From the NCBI GenBank assembly GCA_037367405.1, contig JAZKJV010001876.1, forward strand, positions 1,860,001 to 1,924,000: a stretch of DNA of 64,000 nt, written 5' to 3'. Shown here piece after piece: positions 60,901-64,000 of this stretch. The number at the start of each line of letters is the position of its first letter. Position 1 is the first letter of the stretch. Made by a program: the position numbers and the translations under genes. The DNA is from Ottelia alismoides (Eukaryota; Streptophyta; Magnoliopsida; Alismatales; Hydrocharitaceae). The notes below the pieces were generated by a model that saw nothing but the letters and a program-made list of their open reading frames with translations, was not told where the DNA came from and searched no databases.

Positions 60901-61723
60901 AAAAATTATATATTACCATGTTTTAACTACAGACAAAAAATCACTAAAAATGGAAAAAAGAAAACTCCTAAAAATTGAAAAATACCAAACACTTTTATAA
61001 AAATCTAAAAATTTATTAAAAAAATCCAAAGACATTCTTTTTCTATTTCTTAATTTTCTTTATATAGATAATCCATATTGAAATTGATTTTTATGATTTT
61101 GAACCTTAGTTACTATTTTTAGAATCCAATTCAATTTTGGGTATTTATAAATCCCTGATTTGGCATATTTTTTACTTTAAAAACACATAAAAATTAGAAA
61201 AAGTTCCAAAAAATTATAGAAACATTAGAAAAATACATAAAACCGAAAAACACTGTATTTGTTGTATTTTAATTATATCTAATAGTATTTATAAATACAT
61301 TTCTCCATATTGTATATATCCTATATGTATCTTTAAAACAAAAAGAAATATAAACATATGAAAAAAAGATAAAAAGAAAATATAAAGGTATAACATTGAA
61401 AATAAAATAAAAAATGTAAAAATCGAAAATCCACAAAAAGATATATGAATATACATAATAAATGACTTGGTTGTACATAATTATTCTGCTCATAAATAAC
61501 CATAGATTACCCATATTTGTCTCTGCAGTTCGACCTCTACATACTTACTCGTTATGCATTTTATGATAGAGAATAATAAATTTTAGCTCACTTTGCACGT
61601 TTCATTTCTTTTATTTAAGTTGTGGGTTATTTGATGATAAATCACGGTTTAATGAGCAGCCAACACATCGACTGCGGTTTTGCCTTGTGAAACCATACGA
61701 CCCCCATTAGATCCCTTTTATCA
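57913..61723 (+). repeat. 3' LTR of element 2
   Basis: About 3.8 kb, beginning TGATGAATCTCC after the purine tract and ending CCCTTTTATCA. It matches 11,225-14,973. The TATA-like TATAAATA is at 59,427-59,434. The following bases GTTAC (61,724-61,728) should be the target duplication, but its partner is not found because the 5' LTR start is missing. A 112-codon frame at 59,720-60,058 is not conserved in the 5' LTR. Confidence 0.9.
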
Positions 61724-62229
61724 GTTACTTAATTGGCACGACGCGCCCCATTAATGGTGGAAGAGCTCTAAGTTCGCATTATTTGTCCAACCTGGTTGGA
61801 TATGTGTCGATGAAAGGTGGCATAAGGAGTCATGGTATATTTTAACAACTAAGACTGGAACATTAAATTCTAGTAAGAGAGAGTGTAATACAATATGATA
61901 ACATATAGTGTATAAAAGATTAAACCCTAGTTTGGGCTGTTTAAGTGTTAATGTTTTAGTTGGATTAAAACTAAGACGATAAGCATATGTCCTGAATCTA
62001 TCCCATAGATTTATCATGAGAATAAGATTTGAATTGATTAATCATTAATTTAAACATGATATGGACTGAGTCATATGATGACATCCATGGTCTCTCGCCA
62101 TTACGAAGAACTTCATCACCATGGGTTGTATTTTTGGAATTGCTCATGCATAGTCATGACTCACAAATACAAATAGCCATGGAATCAGGTTCTTAGTTTC
62201 TCGAAAGAGATGGTTTGTATGCGTAGTGA
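61724..62229 (+). other. Unassigned sequence between two LTRs
   Basis: About 500 bases with no similarity I can see to the other repeats and no gene. It has no purine tract before 62,230 and no primer site after 61,723. It may be the original DNA flanking element 2 or part of an older repeat. Confidence 0.4.
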
Positions 62230-64000
62230 TGATGATTCTACATTTCATCATCTTTATTCATTTGTTTTATCTTAAAATCCCTTATAAAGCACATGTAAAT
62301 ATCAATATATCTATTCTTTTACTAACCCTAATTCTTGTGTAAATACTATATATTTATCATTGTTTTAACGTAAAATAAATAAATAAAGGAATAAAGAAAA
62401 AAATAAAGAAAAATCGAAGGATGTATATATGTAATAAATACATGCTGACTCTGACCCGAGAGAAGGTCAAGACTTGATCTGATTGATTAAGAATAAAATA
62501 GGGGGAGATAAGGCCTAGATACCTGAAAATCAAGAAAACTAACCCTCACTTTTGTATATTCCTCACTTGTATATTAATGTATATAACACATATTATATAT
62601 ACTATTTTATTTATCACTAAATTCACCTCAAATAAAAATATTTTCTTATAAAAACTTGTACATAAAAAAGTAGATAATAAATATAATTGCAAGAAGAACC
62701 CTTATCATTGTGTAAATAACAACACTATGAAAAAGCCGCAAAGCTCAACTTGTCAGGTCAATATCTTCTCCAGCAAAACTCAAAATTAACCAAACTCACT
62801 TTCATTATAATCTTTAAAAATGGAAGTTGTTTCAAAAAATTGGAATTAATATGTGAAATGTAGCTTTTTGGAGCGTTATTGTGTATTATACCTATGTATA
62901 TTGTATGTATACTTATTATTTTTGTATATATTGTATTTTTAACTATTTGTAAAATATTGAATTTGACTTATAGAAAACACAATAAAAATCATAAAATCAA
63001 AAAATATACAATAATAAAATCTTGTATATGTACCACTACTATTTATTTACCCGAATAAATCATCTCATAAAATTAAAATAAAAATATAATTAAAATCCTT
63101 GTAAAATATTGTAAAATAACAAATTGTAACCTTATGTGTATATTTGTAAAAATAATAAATTAAAAGTCATAGTTTTATATGTATATGTATATATACCTAT
63201 GAATAACACATTTTAATTATTTTTACATATGCATATATTTTATTTAGTTCCTTAGAAATCACTATAAATAAGATAGTTTAATTACTAACATTTTTATTTT
63301 TAAATTTTTTATTTGAAATAATCTTTTATTTTATTTTGAAATAATTTCACATTTTTTACTTTTTTGTCGTGAAGTGACTTTTGTCCTATTCTAGGCAGCA
63401 TGTGATTAGTTGATCTCAGGTATGTTGACCCGAGTCAACTCCCAGATCACGTGATTGCATCTAAGATTATTCACACACATCTTCTAATACTTTTTCCATC
63501 ATCTCTTATCCCTGATCAACTCCAGATCATTACGGATTTGGAGATCGACTTCGTCCGACCGCCATCCGCTGGAGTCTTCACTCAATCCCCGATTTATGTG
63601 TTTCTTATGCTAAGAAGCTAGCCGGAAAGCCCACCGCCAGGCACGAAACTGTTTGCATGTCGTCGGAGCTCATTTGGTAGCGAGGAATAGCTTCTGGAGG
63701 TCCACCTAGAGCTGAACACCTTTCGACATATAGATCTTCCTCGAGTCTTCATCATGCACCATAGAGCTATCATATCATCAGAGGATCATCGCAGGAATCC
63801 ATAGTGATATTGAAAAGGCGATTCAACTGAGATAAAGAAAGGTCTGCTTGATTGAATGTCATCGGAGTCGCCCTTCATACCCTTTTTTCCATAGCCATCC
63901 AGCGACGCCCGATCAAGAACACCAACTTCCAGATTGGATCTGGGTCATCCAAAAAGCCCCAAAGTTGCGCTACGGATCGGGCCCCCAGAGCAGATCCAAG
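62230..64000 (+). repeat. Start of another Athila-type LTR (I), plus orientation, cut by window edge
   Basis: It begins TGATGATTCTACATTTCATC, close to the starts of LTR D and the LTR of element 2. Shared later landmarks are a TCAAGACTTGATCTGATTGA stretch followed by AATAGGGGGAGATAAGGCC (about 62,470-62,515), ACTTGTACATAAAA (about 62,655) and GTCAACTCCCAGATCACG (about 63,434-63,451). Since no purine tract precedes it, it is a 5' LTR or a solo LTR. The sequence from 63,530 is G+C-richer, as in the R-U5 part of the others. Confidence 0.7.

Larger units (their letters stand above)
11225..61723 (+). mobile_element. Athila-like Ty3/gypsy retrotransposon 2, hugely expanded by nested insertions
   Basis: The plus strand carries a 5' LTR (to 14,973), a tRNA-Asp-type primer site, leader, gag, PR, RT, RNase H, integrase, a 3' non-coding region, a purine tract (57,898-57,912) and a 3' LTR (57,913-61,723). 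The two LTRs share long stretches (for example 12,360-12,790 with 59,165-59,590), and only the left one is followed by a primer site, so they form one 5'/3' pair. About 30 kb between the gag N-terminus and the rest of gag, and 6.2 kb in the 3' region, are later insertions. The first 200 or so bases of the 5' LTR are missing. The coding region is full of stops and carries an internal inversion. Confidence 0.8.

Noticed and set aside
61724..62229. Possible host gene between two LTRs
   Set aside because: The only frame (61,751-62,017, minus, 88 codons) shows no known motif, and no splice pattern or promoter can be supported.

Overview
The window is nuclear DNA of a flowering plant (perhaps a monocot; low confidence). 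It is AT-rich and consists almost entirely of LTR retrotransposons inserted into one another. I see no intact host gene, tRNA, rRNA, CRISPR array or prokaryote-type operon. The plant call rests on Athila-type Ty3/gypsy pol fragments, primer sites complementary to plant tRNA-Asp and to initiator tRNA-Met, and Ty1/copia elements whose LTR edges are preceded by the usual AGTGGGAGA purine tract. Every coding region is broken by stops or frameshifts, so this is a graveyard of mobile DNA.

Layout. (1) 1-8,739: Athila-like element 1 on the minus strand. Its 3' end is cut by the window edge; integrase, RNase H, RT, protease and gag remnants lie between about 700 and 6,200, the primer site is at 7,174-7,191 and the 5' LTR starts at 7,195. 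(2) 8,740 to about 11,200: a diverged solo copia LTR on the plus strand. (3) About 11,225-61,723: Athila-like element 2 on the plus strand, stretched to about 50 kb by later insertions. Its parts are a 5' LTR (to 14,973), a tRNA-Asp primer site (14,976), a long leader, the gag start (20,545-20,715), gag-pol (42,937 to about 49,190), a 3' non-coding region, a purine tract (57,898) and a 3' LTR (57,913-61,723). (4) 61,724-62,229: unassigned. (5) 62,230-64,000: the start of another Athila-type LTR.

Insertions inside element 2. Solo LTR D (16,200-19,837; duplication acgac) sits in the leader. An older minus-strand gypsy element, E, interrupts the gag N-terminus (3' LTR 20,721-23,734; remnant F of a second LTR ending at 42,936). 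Copia A (24,058 to about 29,732, truncated) lies in E. Copia B (29,878-42,812; duplication aaagg) lies in the F remnant and itself carries solo LTR G (36,540-38,940). Copia C (51,427-57,609; duplication aagac) lies in the 3' non-coding region.

The most unusual points are: a segment of about 0.8 kb spanning protease to early RT in element 2 that is missing from its place and found inverted inside integrase; a tandem series of hairpins ending in purine-tract motifs after integrase; a short palindrome at the 5' end of every gypsy LTR; palindrome arrays in the copia U3; and an open frame kept in the R-U5 part of the copia LTR copies. I found no evidence of a new cellular system.
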